In this document: positions 7,295 to 15,351 of the stretch, one piece after another | How the letters are laid out: the number at the start of each line of letters is the position of its first letter | How positions within the stretch are numbered: the first letter of the stretch is position 1 | Assembly (NCBI GenBank): GCA_900321655.1 | Contig: ONWU01000014.1 | Location: 61,208 to 125,207 of the forward strand | From: an uncultured Bacteroidales bacterium | Lineage (GTDB): Bacteria; Bacteroidota; Bacteroidia; Bacteroidales; UBA932 | Direction: 5' to 3' | Length of the DNA stretch: 64,000 nt | The notes under the pieces: model-generated | Databases searched by the model: none | The model's input: the letters and a program-made list of their open reading frames with translations, nothing else | Told to the model about the DNA's origin: nothing | Position numbers and translations under genes: made by a program

Positions 7295-8158
7295 TTATCT
7301 GATGGCAATGATATTGGGGACCACGCGCTGGCCGAAGGGGTCGAAGCGGCCGTTGTCACTGGGGTGGTTCAGCACGCCGGCACTGCGGGTCCAGAGCGTA
7401 GAGGAACCGCCGCCGTCCAGGTTGAGCGCATCGGTGAGCCCGATCATCTGCGAGAGTTCCGTGAGCTCGGCGATGGTCATTCCCCCGGCATGGCCTTCGG
7501 ATCGGCCGTCCACCACCACCAGCCAGACATAGCCCTCGGCATCCGTGCCGACAAGGGAGCGCGGGTGACGGGCGTTGAAGAATCCCTTCCAGCCGGGTGT
7601 GCTTTCCGAATAGGTGTACACCTCCCCGTCATCGATGAGGATGGGACCGCTGGCCATTGCCTCCCAGGCGCCGTCCTCCAGCCCCGTGGTATCGCTGGCC
7701 TCGATGCAGACTCCTTCCGTCCAGGACAGAAATACTCCGTTGGTCCGGGAGGCCTCCTTCATAGACGTAGTTCCAACGGTAAAACCGTCATCCTTCACAT
7801 AGGTGACCGGCGTGAGCTCCCTCATATTGAAGTAGCTTCCGTTGATGCCGGCCAGCGCGCCGAAGCGGGAGCAGAGGGCGCTGGTACTGTCGGCCCTCTC
7901 CCCTTCCGCACAGAGGATGTCGAAAGAATAGGCCTCCGGGCTTACCCGGATGAAGGTGACAGACTGCGGCGAGCCGAAAAGCTCCGTCTGCCACTCCCCG
8001 TAAATGCCGGGAGCCTCCGCCACCTTCCGGGGAGACAGGACGCTTCCCGTCACCAGATCGTGGATTTCCGGGACCTTCGACAGGAAAGGATGTTCCGGGG
8101 CGCAAGAGGCCACAAGGAGCGCAAGCGCCAGAAGCACAATATGATACAATCTCTTCAT
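7295..8158 (-). CDS. Phosphodiester glycosidase (NAGPA-domain) lipoprotein
   Basis: The 287-residue lipoprotein has a clear lipobox (LLVASC, Cys19). The mature part is a NAGPA-type phosphodiester glycosidase domain, with GALAGINGSYFNM, GPILIDDGEV and RHPRSLVGTD, then a stretch containing VVVDGR and the hallmark LNLDGGGSSTLW near the C-terminus. The family removes N-acetylglucosamine from phosphodiester links. In bacteria it is envelope-anchored and its substrate is often unknown. It lies 12 bases upstream of the flavin reductase-like gene and shares its orientation. Confidence 0.9.
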   Translation of the reverse strand: MKRLYHIVLLALALLVASCAPEHPFLSKVPEIHDLVTGSVLSPRKVAEAPGIYGEWQTELFGSPQSVTFIRVSPEAYSFDILCAEGERADSTSALCSRFGALAGINGSYFNMRELTPVTYVKDDGFTVGTTSMKEASRTNGVFLSWTEGVCIEASDTTGLEDGAWEAMASGPILIDDGEVYTYSESTPGWKGFFNARHPRSLVGTDAEGYVWLVVVDGRSEGHAGGMTIAELTELSQMIGLTDALNLDGGGSSTLWTRSAGVLNHPSDNGRFDPFGQRVVPNIIAIR

Positions 8159-8181
8159 AGTTATCCGTTTTACTAAAGGGG

Positions 8182-10206
8182 CTACTTCACTTCCAGTTCG
8201 GTTTCCAGGATCTCCTTCCGGCCGTCGGCATACTGCAGGGTGGCCTCGACGTGGTGGCGGCCGGCATCCAGCTGCACGGCATCCCCGTCCTCGAAGGCGG
8301 TGCCGTCAAAAAGCCAGATCACCTGGGCCGGAGCGTCTTCCTTGGCCGTGACCAGCTGGAAGCAGAAATAATCTCCTGCCTTGTAGCTGTCCTCCTGGCG
8401 GATGCTGTTGATGCCCATTACCGAATAGGGATTGGGAACCGCCTTTTCTCCCAGCACCAGCTTGCAGCCCAGCGCGAAGCCCGGCATTCCCATATCGGCC
8501 GATGGTGTCCAGGTATGGGCTTTGCCGGCACTCTCGTCATCGGTCACATAGAGGTTGGTTCCCGTATAAACGGTGAAACCGTAGTCCGGCGTGCTCAGCT
8601 GCCAGCCCACATAGAGGGGCTTGTCCTTTTCCACCACCAGGTTGTACTCCCGCACATCCACGGAGTACCAGGTTTCCTCCGTGAAGGGGAAATCCTTCAC
8701 GCGAAGCAGTTCTTTTTCCGTGTTCTCGATGAAAATATCGGCCGACCGGGCCTCGCTCATACGCGTGGAAGGCCGGAAGCGGATTTGCTTGATCTGCTTG
8801 CCCACGTGCTTTTCGAGGTCTGCCACGGGGACGTACATGGCGCACTGGATGCGTTTGTTCCGGCCGCCGATCCCGATTCCATCCTCGTCGTCCGTCTCCT
8901 CGTAATCGATATAGCAGATGCTGACATCGTGCGCATCCTCCGAGCGCTCCAGAAAGAGAGGCAGGACGGTCTTCCTGGGGTTCGGGGTGCATTCCACGCT
9001 GGAGGAGGCATATCCTTCGGCCGATGCGCGGACGCTCACCTTCTCCCAGCCGCGGCCGGTGAGGATGACCTCGTAGTGGCCCTTTTCATCGGCCACGCCG
9101 GTCTCCGTGCCCTGCGAGGAGGGAAGCAGCGGATGGACGATGATCCGGGCACCGGGGACGGGAACGCCCACCGGGGTGGTGACGGTTCCCACGATGCGCT
9201 GGTCTATATGGACATCGGCCTTCCAGGTGGCGGCACTGCCGTTATAGGAAATCCCGGAAAGGGAGACTCCCGTGGTACTTCCCTCCCAGTCGACGGGTGT
9301 ATAGGCCGATATGGAAGCGGCCCCCGGGAAGATCATATAGGCATCCCTTCCCTTGTAAGGATAGTTCAGATTGGTCTGGTCATCGGCCGGAATCACGTAG
9401 CAGCAGGGATGGAGACCATACGCATTGAGCCGGTTGGAGCTTTCCCAGTGGTGCCACAGGGAATAGGGCGTATCAATGCCGCTCAGCTTACGCCCCTTGG
9501 ATTTGTCCACGTGATAAACCAGCAGGCCCTGGGGGGCATAGGCATCCCAGCCCTGGCCGCTGCGGTACTCATAGACAAAGTATTCTCCCTCCACGTCTGT
9601 GTAGGAACGGAGGGCCTGGTTCCGGTTCACGGGCTCCAGGCTCACCTGACCGCCGGGCATGGCCTGTGTATCTTCATCTGTCATCCAGCCCAGCAGGATT
9701 TTCTCCTCGGAGCTCAGGTAAGGGGGCGTTTTGGCGTCGTTGTTATAGCAACCGTGATCCATCAGGGAGAAGTTGTACATTCCGCCGGCAATGCCGCCGC
9801 TGCCCTTGCCGTCCGTGTCATAGAAATCCGGCATTCCCAGCGCGTGGCCGAATTCGTGGGCCGGGGTGCCTACGCCGCAGATGTTGGATCCGCTGCCGCC
9901 CCGCAGTTCGGAGGTCATAAAGAACCGGTCCACCTTCACGCCATCGGCCTCGAACTTCACACCCGCCTTATAGGGAGACAGGCCGGCGTAGGGCCATATG
10001 GAGTCTTCCGGGCCGTGTTCGGCCTGGTTGTAACCGGCATAAAACACCAGGAACATATCCACTTTGCCGTCTCCGTTGGAGTCGTAGCGGGACAGGCCCA
10101 CCTCCTTTGTCAGATGCAGGAAGGCTTCATACAGGAGATCTATGGGATTCATATCCTCCCGGGCGCCGGTAAGGCCGTTGATGAAATCCTCCCCGTAATA
10201 GGCCAT
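8182..10206 (-). CDS. M6-family metalloprotease, C-terminal part (separated by frameshift)
   Basis: This frame carries the catalytic half of an M6 (immune inhibitor A-like) zinc protease. It contains MAYYGEDFINGLTG, the calcium-type segment DSNGDGKVDMFLVFYAGYNQ, the zinc motif HEFGH (codons at 9843-9857) and the downstream GMPDFYDTDG. After the protease domain come a carboxypeptidase regulatory-like domain (GTVTTPVGVPVPGARIIVHP) and a beta-rich C-terminus. Homology continues upstream of the Met in the same frame to about 10227 (DLQHN just before MAYYG). The signal peptide and propeptide lie in a different frame at 10149-10760. One missing base in the GGG run at 10225-10227 would explain the split. 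Confidence 0.85.
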   Translation of the reverse strand: MAYYGEDFINGLTGAREDMNPIDLLYEAFLHLTKEVGLSRYDSNGDGKVDMFLVFYAGYNQAEHGPEDSIWPYAGLSPYKAGVKFEADGVKVDRFFMTSELRGGSGSNICGVGTPAHEFGHALGMPDFYDTDGKGSGGIAGGMYNFSLMDHGCYNNDAKTPPYLSSEEKILLGWMTDEDTQAMPGGQVSLEPVNRNQALRSYTDVEGEYFVYEYRSGQGWDAYAPQGLLVYHVDKSKGRKLSGIDTPYSLWHHWESSNRLNAYGLHPCCYVIPADDQTNLNYPYKGRDAYMIFPGAASISAYTPVDWEGSTTGVSLSGISYNGSAATWKADVHIDQRIVGTVTTPVGVPVPGARIIVHPLLPSSQGTETGVADEKGHYEVILTGRGWEKVSVRASAEGYASSSVECTPNPRKTVLPLFLERSEDAHDVSICYIDYEETDDEDGIGIGGRNKRIQCAMYVPVADLEKHVGKQIKQIRFRPSTRMSEARSADIFIENTEKELLRVKDFPFTEETWYSVDVREYNLVVEKDKPLYVGWQLSTPDYGFTVYTGTNLYVTDDESAGKAHTWTPSADMGMPGFALGCKLVLGEKAVPNPYSVMGINSIRQEDSYKAGDYFCFQLVTAKEDAPAQVIWLFDGTAFEDGDAVQLDAGRHHVEATLQYADGRKEILETELEVK

Positions 10207-10760
10207 ATTGTGCTGGAGGTCATAGGGCCGTAGACATCGAAAACCGGCTCAAAAACGCCGCCGGAGTTCTCATAGTAGTAGTCCCGGACAGAGCCCGTGG
10301 CTCCGTTGTAACCGTACCCCGGCCGGTTAAGCATATCGGAAATCCTGGCGGCGGGGTCATCCAGGACGTATTTCACGTCCGTAAAGTTCACCAGGACCAC
10401 CGGGAAATGACGGACGCCGGTGGTGATGGGCTCGTACTCCTCCTCTTCCCCTTCGTCCTCATCTTCGTCATCATCGTAATCGTCGTCTTCGTCGTCATTC
10501 CAGCTCACAAAGTTCCGCCGGGAAGACCCGTTGTTCCAGTTGCCTTCCCAGAGAACGGGGCGCCAGAAGCCGTCCTTGTCCTTTTCCATCCGGCGGCCGG
10601 ATTCGTCGGAATACCAGTGGACGTGGGCATTGCCGTGCACCTCCAGCAGGATGGTGGTACCGTCGGGCTGGGTAAACTTCACCTTTCCGGGCCTGGGCGG
10701 AAGGGCGGAAACACTCAGGCAGATAAGGAAGGTCAGAAGGACCAGCAGTAATTTCTTCAT
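10149..10760 (-). CDS. M6-family metalloprotease, N-terminal part (frameshifted)
   Basis: This frame has a signal peptide (hydrophobic residues 3-19, cleavage near SVSA), the pro-region typical of Bacteroidota M6 proteases (KVKFTQPDGTTILLEVHGNA, HWYSDESGRRMEKDKDG), a striking acidic linker of about 22 residues (about 89-110, mostly Asp and Glu) and the first protease strand RHFPVVLVNFTDVKYVLDDP. True homology ends at FEPVFDVYGP, after which the frame reads unrelated sequence. Adding one C to the CCC run at 10225-10227 would fuse it to the catalytic part as VYGPYDLQHNMAYYG. The cause is either a disabling mutation or a sequencing/assembly indel. Confidence 0.85.
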   Translation of the reverse strand: MKKLLLVLLTFLICLSVSALPPRPGKVKFTQPDGTTILLEVHGNAHVHWYSDESGRRMEKDKDGFWRPVLWEGNWNNGSSRRNFVSWNDDEDDDYDDDEDEDEGEEEEYEPITTGVRHFPVVLVNFTDVKYVLDDPAARISDMLNRPGYGYNGATGSVRDYYYENSGGVFEPVFDVYGPMTSSTIWPITGRISSTALPAPGRI

Positions 10761-10772
10761 AACGGATCCTCC

Positions 10773-11192
10773 TTATTTTTTAACAACCATCCTCACCGTT
10801 CCCTCCCGGGCCTTGAGCCAGAGGAGTTCCTTCCCCACTTCCAGCACTTCCACTTCCAGGGTGCTCTCGGAGAGGGTTTTTTCCGCCGTCTTGCACAGAA
10901 CCTTCACTTCGAAGCGGTCTCCCTTGGCCGCATCGGCCTGGATGGGAGAGACCTGGCACACAGAGCCATCCTTCCGGCTGAGGATACGGAGGGTCAGTGC
11001 GCCATTCGCATCGTAAGTTCTGGACAACTGGCACTTCAGCGGCTTGTAGACGTGGTCGGCTCCGGAGAGTCCGTACACGCCTACGGTGGTTTCCGTCAGG
11101 ATGGGGTCCGGCTCAAAGGCGGGCTCCCGCTTGCAGGAAAAAAACATTAGCGCCGCCAGAACCAGCAGCAGAACGCCATATAATCTCTTCAT
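10773..11192 (-). CDS. Small lipoprotein of unknown function
   Basis: The 139-residue protein has a lipoprotein signal (lipobox MFFSC, Cys20) and a mature part predicted to be beta-rich (LSRTYDANGALTLRILSRKD, STLEVEVLEVGKELLWLKA). I do not recognise a family. It is the first gene of the minus-strand run that continues with the M6 protease (12 bases downstream), the phosphodiester glycosidase and the flavin reductase-like protein. A surface or periplasmic role with that group is possible but unproven. Confidence 0.75.
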   Translation of the reverse strand: MKRLYGVLLLVLAALMFFSCKREPAFEPDPILTETTVGVYGLSGADHVYKPLKCQLSRTYDANGALTLRILSRKDGSVCQVSPIQADAAKGDRFEVKVLCKTAEKTLSESTLEVEVLEVGKELLWLKAREGTVRMVVKK

Positions 11193-11279
11193 AGTTATCA
11201 GTTTTAATCGTTAAATGTACAAAACAAAAACGGAAAAACCAATGCTACCCCGGCGAAACAGTATTTTTCGTCCCCGGAC

Positions 11280-11612
11280 CACTACCGTTCTGTTTTAGGT
11301 CCAAAGGGTTTGCGTCCCAGGTCTGCAAGAGTTGTGTCTCAGGTCCGGAGGGTTTGTGTCCCAGGTCCAGAGGGTTTGCGTCCCAGGTCCAGAGGGTTTG
11401 CGTCCCAGGTCCGTAGTTTTGTCGGGGACCTGCGACGCCAGAAGGCACAGATTGCCGAAAACCGTCCCCGGTCAGGGGCAGAAGTGCGGACCTGGGACGG
11501 AAAGTGCCCGGACCCGCAACGGAAAGCCCCAGGACCCGCAACGGAAAATCCCCGGACCCGCAACGGAAAGCCCCCGGACCTGGGACACAAACCCTGCTGA
11601 CCGGGGACTAAA
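11280..11612. repeat. 22-bp inverted-arm repeat array with conserved core (array 2)
   Basis: This array fills most of the gap between the small lipoprotein and the DPP III gene. Left-arm units read GGGTTTGCGTCCCAGGTCC at 22-base spacing. Right-arm units read GGACCCGCAACGGAAA and GGACCTGGGACACAAACC in the opposite direction. The core at 11411-11492 is the reverse complement of the core in array 1, with GTAGTTTTGTCGGGGACC and GGCACAGATTGCCGAAAACC. Open frames through the array are an effect of the repeat. No gene or promoter is evident in it. Confidence 0.85.
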
Positions 11613-11633
11613 AGTATCGGCCAGATACGTCTT

Positions 11634-13637
11634 TTACAGCGTACCGTATTTTTTACCGTACTGGAGCATCTGGCCCAGGTAGTCGTCCGTGTAAACCACC
11701 TCGTAGTCCACAGCGGCTCCGTCCTTCATCACGGGGACGATCTCCGGGTTTACAAAGCCTCCGTAGGGCTTCAGGCCCAGCGCCTTGTAGCGTTCCAGCA
11801 CCTCCTTGTGCAGCTCCGGATCTATATGGACGGCATAGGTTTCGATGAGCTGTTTTCCGGCCTCATAATCCCCTTCGCTCTTGATGCGCTGGATCTCTCC
11901 CAGCATCTGGGCAAACAGGCCGCGCAGTTTCTCATAGTCGTTCACCACGAAGAAGGTTTTGCCGTCACGGACCTTCTTTTCGATGACCCTATCGGCCGCA
12001 CCCTTCTCATAGCACCATTCGGCAATGAGCTTGCGGTTCTGCATATGGGCCTCGGTGTTGGGTCGGCCCGGCTCCACCCGCGTGAACTGCACCATCAGGC
12101 CGTTGCGGATGTAGTTGGCATATTCGGCCTTGTAGGCATTGGGATCCGGCATAATGCCCAGTTCCACCATCTTGGGATCGGCCGTATAATAGAGGCCGAA
12201 GAGGTCTGCCCTCGCTTCCTCCAGGGCCGATGCATACTCTCCCATCGCGGTGGTACTCACCCCGGGGAGGAGCTGGCCGGAGCCGTGGCCCAGGCACTCG
12301 TGGAGGTCGGTATGGATCTCGTCCGCCAGGGTTCCCCATTTCTTGGCCAGGTCTATCTCCTTCTGGTCATAGGCGAACTCCGCCAGGGTGCTGGTGGGCA
12401 TTTCCTGGGCGCTGTAGTCGTAGGTGTGGGTAATGTTGGCGATGGTTACGCTCTTGGAGCCGTGCTCCTTGCGGATCCAGTCGGCATTGGGCAGGTTGAT
12501 GCCGATGGGCGTGGAAGGATAGCTGTCCCCGGACAGGCACACGGCGTTGATGACCTTGGCCGATATGCCCTTCACCGTCTTTTTCCTGAAACGGGGGTCT
12601 ACGGGAGAGTGGTCCTCGAACCACTGGGCGTTGGCCGACAGGATCTCCGTCCTCCGGGAGGCCTCGAAGTCCTTGATGTTTACGTAGCCTTCCCAGGAGG
12701 CCTTCCGGCCGAGAGGGTCGTTATAGTCCTCGATGAAACCGTTGATGAAATCTACGGTGCCTATGGTATCCTTCACCCACTCGATATTGAATTCGTCCCA
12801 CTTGCGGAGGTCTCCCGTATGGTAATACTCTACCAGAAGGCCCAGGGCACGTTTCTGGATGTCGTTCTCCGCCACTTCACGGGCCTTCTCCAGTTCTGAG
12901 CAGATCTTCTCGATGGCGGGAGAGTAGATGCCTCCTATCTTCCAGGGCAGTTCCCGCACCACGCCGTCCTTTCCCTTCACCACCTTCGTATTGAGGCCAT
13001 AGGAAATCGGCCGGGGATCCTTGGGATCCACGATACCGGCATAGTATTTCTCCACATCTTCCCGCGTGACGCCCTCGTAGTAATTGACGGCCGATAGTTT
13101 AACAATATCTCCGGAAGTCTGGGTGGAGCGCCGCTGGGGCCAGATCTCAGGATTGTAAATCACTTCCAGGAGCCCTTCATCCTGCACGCCCGCCTTTTCC
13201 AGGAGGGATGCGAAATACTCACGGGGACACTCCGGGAAGAATTTGTCCTCGGCATAATGGTGATGAATGCCGTTGGAGAAGAAAAGGCGCTTGGCATACA
13301 CCAGGAAGCCCTGGTACTGGGCGCAGGCGGTATCGATTCCTTCCGTTTCCAGGATGGCCTCCACAGCGTGACGAACCCGCAGGTTGTCCCGGCAGTTCTG
13401 GTCCCAGAGGATGTCCCGCCCGTATTTGGCCGCCTCGCTGAGATGGTAGGCGTATTCTTTCTGCCGGAGGGTGAGGTCTTCCCAGCCGGGAATCCGGTAA
13501 CGCATTACCTTCAGGTCTGCAAAGGTATCAATCGTGTACTTGAAGTCCTGTGACCGGGCTTCGCCGGAAGGACTCTCACAGCCCGAACACAGGGCCGCGG
13601 CTCCGATAAGGAAAATCATTTTGCCAATTGAGTTCAT
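11634..13637 (-). CDS. Dipeptidyl-peptidase III family (M49) metallopeptidase, lipoprotein
   Basis: This 667-residue protein is a member of peptidase family M49. The zinc motif HECLGH starts at residue 446 and the second motif EEARAD is about 25 residues later, matching HEXXGH...EExRAE/D. The enzyme removes dipeptides from the N-termini of oligopeptides. A lipoprotein signal is present (GAAALCSGC, Cys20), so it is probably periplasmic or surface-attached. A -7 box lies 20 bases upstream. Its 5' and 3' flanks are both filled by the 22-bp repeat arrays. Confidence 0.92.
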   Translation of the reverse strand: MNSIGKMIFLIGAAALCSGCESPSGEARSQDFKYTIDTFADLKVMRYRIPGWEDLTLRQKEYAYHLSEAAKYGRDILWDQNCRDNLRVRHAVEAILETEGIDTACAQYQGFLVYAKRLFFSNGIHHHYAEDKFFPECPREYFASLLEKAGVQDEGLLEVIYNPEIWPQRRSTQTSGDIVKLSAVNYYEGVTREDVEKYYAGIVDPKDPRPISYGLNTKVVKGKDGVVRELPWKIGGIYSPAIEKICSELEKAREVAENDIQKRALGLLVEYYHTGDLRKWDEFNIEWVKDTIGTVDFINGFIEDYNDPLGRKASWEGYVNIKDFEASRRTEILSANAQWFEDHSPVDPRFRKKTVKGISAKVINAVCLSGDSYPSTPIGINLPNADWIRKEHGSKSVTIANITHTYDYSAQEMPTSTLAEFAYDQKEIDLAKKWGTLADEIHTDLHECLGHGSGQLLPGVSTTAMGEYASALEEARADLFGLYYTADPKMVELGIMPDPNAYKAEYANYIRNGLMVQFTRVEPGRPNTEAHMQNRKLIAEWCYEKGAADRVIEKKVRDGKTFFVVNDYEKLRGLFAQMLGEIQRIKSEGDYEAGKQLIETYAVHIDPELHKEVLERYKALGLKPYGGFVNPEIVPVMKDGAAVDYEVVYTDDYLGQMLQYGKKYGTL

Positions 13638-13657
13638 AAATTAATTGATTCGATGCC

Positions 13658-13665
13658 CAAAGATA
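13658..13665 (-). promoter_or_regulatory. -7 promoter box of the DPP III gene
   Basis: The minus strand reads TATCTTTG (TAnnTTTG), 20 bases before the ATG at 13637. Confidence 0.65.
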
Positions 13666-13699
13666 ACGATAATCTGTCAAAAACCGGCATTTTTATCTA

Positions 13700-13975
13700 T
13701 CCCAGGTCTGTGGGGTTTCCGTCTCAGTCCCTCACCGTTGCGTCCCAGGTCCATTGGGTTTCCGTCCCCGGTCCAACGCCGTACCGTCCCAGGTCTGCGG
13801 GGTTTGCGTCCCAGGTCCGTAGTTTTGTCGGGGACCTGCGACACCAGAAGGCACAGAATGCCGAAAACCGTCCCCGGTCAAGGGAAGAACTGCGAACCGG
13901 GGACGGAAAAGGCCCGGACCAGGGACGCAAAGTGCCCGGACCCGCAACGGAAGGGCCCCAGGATCGGCAACGGTA
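13700..13975. repeat. 22-bp inverted-arm repeat array with conserved core (array 3)
   Basis: This array fills the gap between the divergent DPP III and AmgK-like genes. Left-arm units read GTTTGCGTCCCAGGTCC and right-arm units read GGACCAGGGACGCAAA. The core at 13817-13897 has the same orientation as array 2 (GTAGTTTTGTCGGGGACC, GGCACAGAATGCCGAAAACC). Its edges lie within about 40 bases of promoter or start-codon sequence on both sides, so it occupies the whole shared regulatory gap. Confidence 0.85.
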
Positions 13976-14030
13976 TTGCAAATCCGGCATTTTTTGCCCA
14001 TCTTTGTCATTTACAAAAGAGAAGTCTTAC

Positions 14031-14124
14031 ATGCCTGAAAAAATACTCAGTCCCCTATTTGAATCCTATACCGGCCAGAAAGTGTCGGAAATCCAGGAGC
14101 TTCCCGCATCGGGCAGCAACCGTC
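14031..14124 (+). pseudogene. N-terminal remnant of the AmgK-like kinase gene
   Basis: An ATG at 14031 starts MPEKILSPLFESYTG and continues to LPASGSNRRYA. This is the typical N-terminus of this phosphotransferase family, including the SGSNR nucleotide-loop motif. After codon 31 the frame leaves the family sequence. The downstream kinase body resumes in another frame at LKVPAVYAVSEDEG (from about 14132). From the family layout roughly 50-60 residues are missing, so a deletion, not a single-base error, separates the two parts. Confidence 0.7.
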
Positions 14125-14137
14125 GCTACGCCTCAAG

Positions 14138-15349
14138 GTGCCTGCCGTGTACGCGGTGAGCGAGGACGAAGGCGCGTACCTCCAGGAAGACCTGGGAGAC
14201 AAGGTGCTCTTCGGTATGGTGGCCGAGGGCCGGGAGAGCGGCCTGTACAGCCCGGCCGAGAAGGATATCCTCAGGCGCACCATCGAGCAGCTGCCCAAGA
14301 TCCAGTTCAAGGGCGCCAAGGGGCTGGACTGGAAGGTATGCTACCCGCAGGAGGCCTTCGACGCCCGGATGGTGGACTTCGACCTCAACTACTTCAAATA
14401 CTGTTTTCTCAAGGCCACCGGCCTGGAATTCAATGAAGTTCTCCTCCAGGACGATTTCGAGAAGTTCAAGGCCGATCTGCTGCAGGAAGAGGATAACACC
14501 TTTATGTACAGGGACTTCCAGGCCCGCAACGTGATGATCAAGGACGGGGATCCCTGGTTCATAGATTTCCAGGGCGGCCGACGCGGTCCCATCTACTACG
14601 ATGTAGCCTCCTTCATCTGGCAGGCCCGCTCCCGCTTCCCGGAGGATCTGAAGCAGGATCTCATCAAAACCTACCTCCGGTCCCTCCAAACCTACAAGCA
14701 GGTGGACGAGGAGCATTTCCGCAGCCGGCTTCGCCTGTTTGTCCTATTCCGCACCCTGCAGGTGCTGGGAGCCTATGGTTTCCGCGGCTATTTTGAGAAG
14801 AAACCCCATTTTCTGGCCAGCGTCCCGTACGCCCTCAGCAACCTCCGCAAACTGTTGCAGACCCCGTTCAAGGACTATCCCTACTTGAACGAGCTCCTCA
14901 CCAAGATGGCCTCCCTGCCGGAGCTCAACGAAATTGCGCAGGACCATCGGCTCTCCGTACATATCTACAGTTTTGCATACAAGAAGGGCATTCCGGCCGA
15001 TACCACCGGCAACGGCGGCGGCTATGTCTTCGACTGCCGCAGCGTGAACAATCCCGGCAAGTACGAGTACTACCGCCAGTTCAACGGGACGGATCCGGAA
15101 GTGATCAAGTTCCTGGAGGACGACGGGGAAATCAAAGTGTTCCTGGACAGCGTCTACAACCTGGTGGACGCCCACGTGAAGCGCTTCATCGAGCGCAAGT
15201 TCACCAACCTGCAGGTGTGCTTCGGCTGCACCGGCGGCCAGCACCGCTCCGTCTACAGCGCAGAGCATCTGGCCCGTCACCTGATGGACAAGTTCGACAT
15301 CAAGGTCACCGTCACCCACCGGGAGCTCAACATCGAAAAAATGCTCTAG
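14138..15349 (+). CDS. AmgK-like sugar kinase (APH fold) fused to RapZ-like C-terminal domain; N-terminus damaged
   Basis: The open frame (GTG start, 403 residues) covers most of an aminoglycoside-phosphotransferase-fold kinase. It shows the catalytic loop MYRDFQARNVMIKDGDPWFI with the Asp and Asn, then IDFQGGRRGPIYYDVASFIW with the metal-binding Asp. From about residue 265 a RapZ C-terminal-like domain follows (VHIYSFAYKKGIP, FDCRSVNNPG and CFGCTGGQHRSVY). AmgK phosphorylates MurNAc at the anomeric position during peptidoglycan recycling. The adjacent MurU-like gene supports that role. The ATP-loop region is missing by deletion (see the remnant at 14031), so the protein as read is unlikely to be active. 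Confidence 0.8.
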   Translation: MPAVYAVSEDEGAYLQEDLGDKVLFGMVAEGRESGLYSPAEKDILRRTIEQLPKIQFKGAKGLDWKVCYPQEAFDARMVDFDLNYFKYCFLKATGLEFNEVLLQDDFEKFKADLLQEEDNTFMYRDFQARNVMIKDGDPWFIDFQGGRRGPIYYDVASFIWQARSRFPEDLKQDLIKTYLRSLQTYKQVDEEHFRSRLRLFVLFRTLQVLGAYGFRGYFEKKPHFLASVPYALSNLRKLLQTPFKDYPYLNELLTKMASLPELNEIAQDHRLSVHIYSFAYKKGIPADTTGNGGGYVFDCRSVNNPGKYEYYRQFNGTDPEVIKFLEDDGEIKVFLDSVYNLVDAHVKRFIERKFTNLQVCFGCTGGQHRSVYSAEHLARHLMDKFDIKVTVTHRELNIEKML

Positions 15350-15351
15350 GT

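Noticed and set aside
10149-10234. Programmed ribosomal frameshifting to join the two parts of the M6 protease.
   Set aside because: There is no slippery heptamer or downstream structure that I can see, and such frameshifting is not known for this protease family. A one-base error or mutation is simpler.
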